Positions 62,905 through 64,000 of a stretch of DNA of 64,000 bases are shown piece after piece. The translations under genes were made by a program, and so were the position numbers. The DNA lies in assembly GCA_017640665.1 (NCBI GenBank), contig JAEPQE010000002.1, positions 620,001 to 684,000 on the forward strand, read 5' to 3'. This DNA comes from Balneolaceae bacterium (lineage in GTDB: Bacteria > Bacteroidota > Rhodothermia > Balneolales > Balneolaceae). The notes beneath the pieces were generated by a model. The model did not search any database. It was not told where the DNA came from and saw nothing but the letters and a program-made list of their open reading frames with translations. Position 1 is the first letter of the stretch. Every line of letters begins with the position of its first letter.

Positions 62905-64000
62905 GTGGCTGAACCGCTTAAAAATCTATATAACGAAGCTTTCTTTAATACGCTTACCCAGGCCTGTAAAAAAGTAATCCCTCAATTTGACTCTTCCCTA
63001 TTCGCGAAAAGCATTTATGATTCGGAATGGGAAAACAAAGAACTCAAAGAGCGTTTACGGCACATAACCATCACTTTAAAAGAGCAAATGCCTGATGATT
63101 ATTCGGAATGTATTTCTTTAGTGATTGATCTGATTCCGGCTTTGAAAGATTATGGAGCTCCAAGTGACACCTTTGAGTACACCTTCCTTCCAGATTTCAT
63201 CCAACTGTTTGGAACCGATGATCACGAAATCTCAATACATGCAATGGAGAAAATCACCCGATTTGTAACTTGTGAGTTTGCGATCCGGCCCTTTCTAATT
63301 CAATATCCCGATTTGATGAGGAAGCAAATGTTGATTTGGTCTACTCATAAACATCCGGCTGTTCGGCGTTTATCGTCAGAAGGATACCGACCACGGCTCC
63401 CCTGGGCAATGGGTGTGCCATCACTTAAAAAAGATCCGTCACCAATTTTACCCATTCTTGAAAATCTAAAAACGGATCCATCAGAATCGGTTCGAAGAAG
63501 TGTTGCGAATAATCTTAACGATATTTCTAAAGATCATCCGGAATTGGTAATTGAAATCGCAAAACGATGGAAAGGTACCTCAAAAGAAACAGATCGTTTA
63601 GTTAAACATGCCTGCCGGACTTTGCTAAAGCAGGGAAACCGGAAAGTAATGAGTTTGTTCGGATATGGCTCAACAGATGACATTTCTGTTACAGGATTCG
63701 AAATACTTACTCCAAAAGTGACCATAGGCGACTCATTGGAATTTAATTTTGAACTTAAAAATCTGAGTTCAGCTACACAAAAAGTACGGGTGGAATATGG
63801 TATTTACTATTTAAGAGCGAATGGGAGTCATTCAAAAAAAGTGTTTAAGATTAGTGAGAAAGAATATTCTTCTGAATCCTCCAGTCACGTTAACAGGTCA
63901 CAATCTTTCCGGCCAATCACAACCAAAGTGTTTTATCCAGGCAAACATATATTATCAATCATCTTAAATGGAATTGAGATTGATAAAAAAGAATTTGAGT
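62905..64000 (+). CDS. DNA alkylation repair protein, HEAT-repeat type (partial)
   Basis: Open from 62881 to the window's right edge. The family start (M)AEPLKNLYNEAFF fits GTG 62905; GTG 62884 is also possible. The helical repeats continue through WENKELKERLRHI, FEYTFLPDFIQLFG, FAIRPFLIQYPDLM, AVRRLSSEGYRPRLPWAM and SVRRSVANNLNDISKDHPEL, diagnostic for the AlkC/AlkD-like HEAT glycosylases. A beta-rich C-terminal domain (VTIGDSLEFNFELKNLSS) follows from about residue 270. It removes alkylated bases. The C-terminus lies outside the window. Confidence 0.88.
   Translation, partial: MAEPLKNLYNEAFFNTLTQACKKVIPQFDSSLFAKSIYDSEWENKELKERLRHITITLKEQMPDDYSECISLVIDLIPALKDYGAPSDTFEYTFLPDFIQLFGTDDHEISIHAMEKITRFVTCEFAIRPFLIQYPDLMRKQMLIWSTHKHPAVRRLSSEGYRPRLPWAMGVPSLKKDPSPILPILENLKTDPSESVRRSVANNLNDISKDHPELVIEIAKRWKGTSKETDRLVKHACRTLLKQGNRKVMSLFGYGSTDDISVTGFEILTPKVTIGDSLEFNFELKNLSSATQKVRVEYGIYYLRANGSHSKKVFKISEKEYSSESSSHVNRSQSFRPITTKVFYPGKHILSIILNGIEIDKKEFE

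Overview
The window looks like a chromosomal segment of a marine or saline member of the Balneolota (Balneola/Gracilimonas-like), a Bacteroidota-related lineage. The reasons are moderate-to-low GC, mostly missing Shine-Dalgarno sequences, many lipoproteins, a type IX secretion sorting domain with the NYPNPFNPST start common in this group, and intergenic palindromic repeats of Bacteroidota type. There are no rRNA or tRNA genes, CRISPR arrays or prophage. The assignment to organism is inference.

Layout. 1-4.4 kb: housekeeping genes (thioredoxin-like, UbiA-like prenyltransferase, anmK) with a small winged-helix gene broken by one nonsense codon. 4.5-6.2 kb: a threonine-synthase-like PLP enzyme fused to an isopropylmalate-synthase regulatory (LeuA_dimer) domain. 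6.2-15.5 kb: a beta-1,3-glucan (laminarin-type) utilisation cluster with a GPH symporter, three GH17 enzymes, a 1151-residue glucan phosphorylase of GH149/GH161 type and a clan-A glycosidase lipoprotein. 15.6-18 kb: a metallo-beta-lactamase-fold hydrolase, a hypothetical gene between inverted repeats, and a decayed membrane-protein gene. 18-23 kb: Lrp regulator, two aminotransferases around a RidA protein, and a gamma-glutamyltransferase. 23-27 kb: lysC-dapB-dapA-dapD (lysine/diaminopimelate). 27-33.6 kb: a REP-associated transposase flanked by its palindromes, an esterase, a DUF819 transporter-like protein, a GIY-YIG gene between inverted repeats, and a beta-lactamase-fold protein without catalytic residues. 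33.7-38.1 kb: ankyrin protein, MscS channel and a 991-residue coiled-coil P-loop ATPase, the last two overlapping by one base. 38.3-47.5 kb: cell-wall amidase, udk, coaX, recQ, GH114-like and LamG/T9SS proteins. 47.6-59.2 kb: a branched-chain amino acid locus, leuACDB on the minus strand and ilvD-ilvB-ilvN-ilvC on the plus strand. 59.2-64 kb: accessory and repeat-rich DNA ending in a DNA alkylation repair gene cut by the window edge.

How it works together. The most coherent theme is control of aspartate-family and branched-chain amino acids. The ilv operon is preceded by an unannotated 25-codon Ile/Val/Leu-rich leader peptide, an antiterminator segment and an intrinsic terminator, a textbook attenuator. 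LeuA here lacks its regulatory domain, while the threonine-synthase-like enzyme carries one, which suggests that feedback sensing has been moved to another branch point. The strongest candidate for an undescribed system is the ATPase-MscS gene pair.
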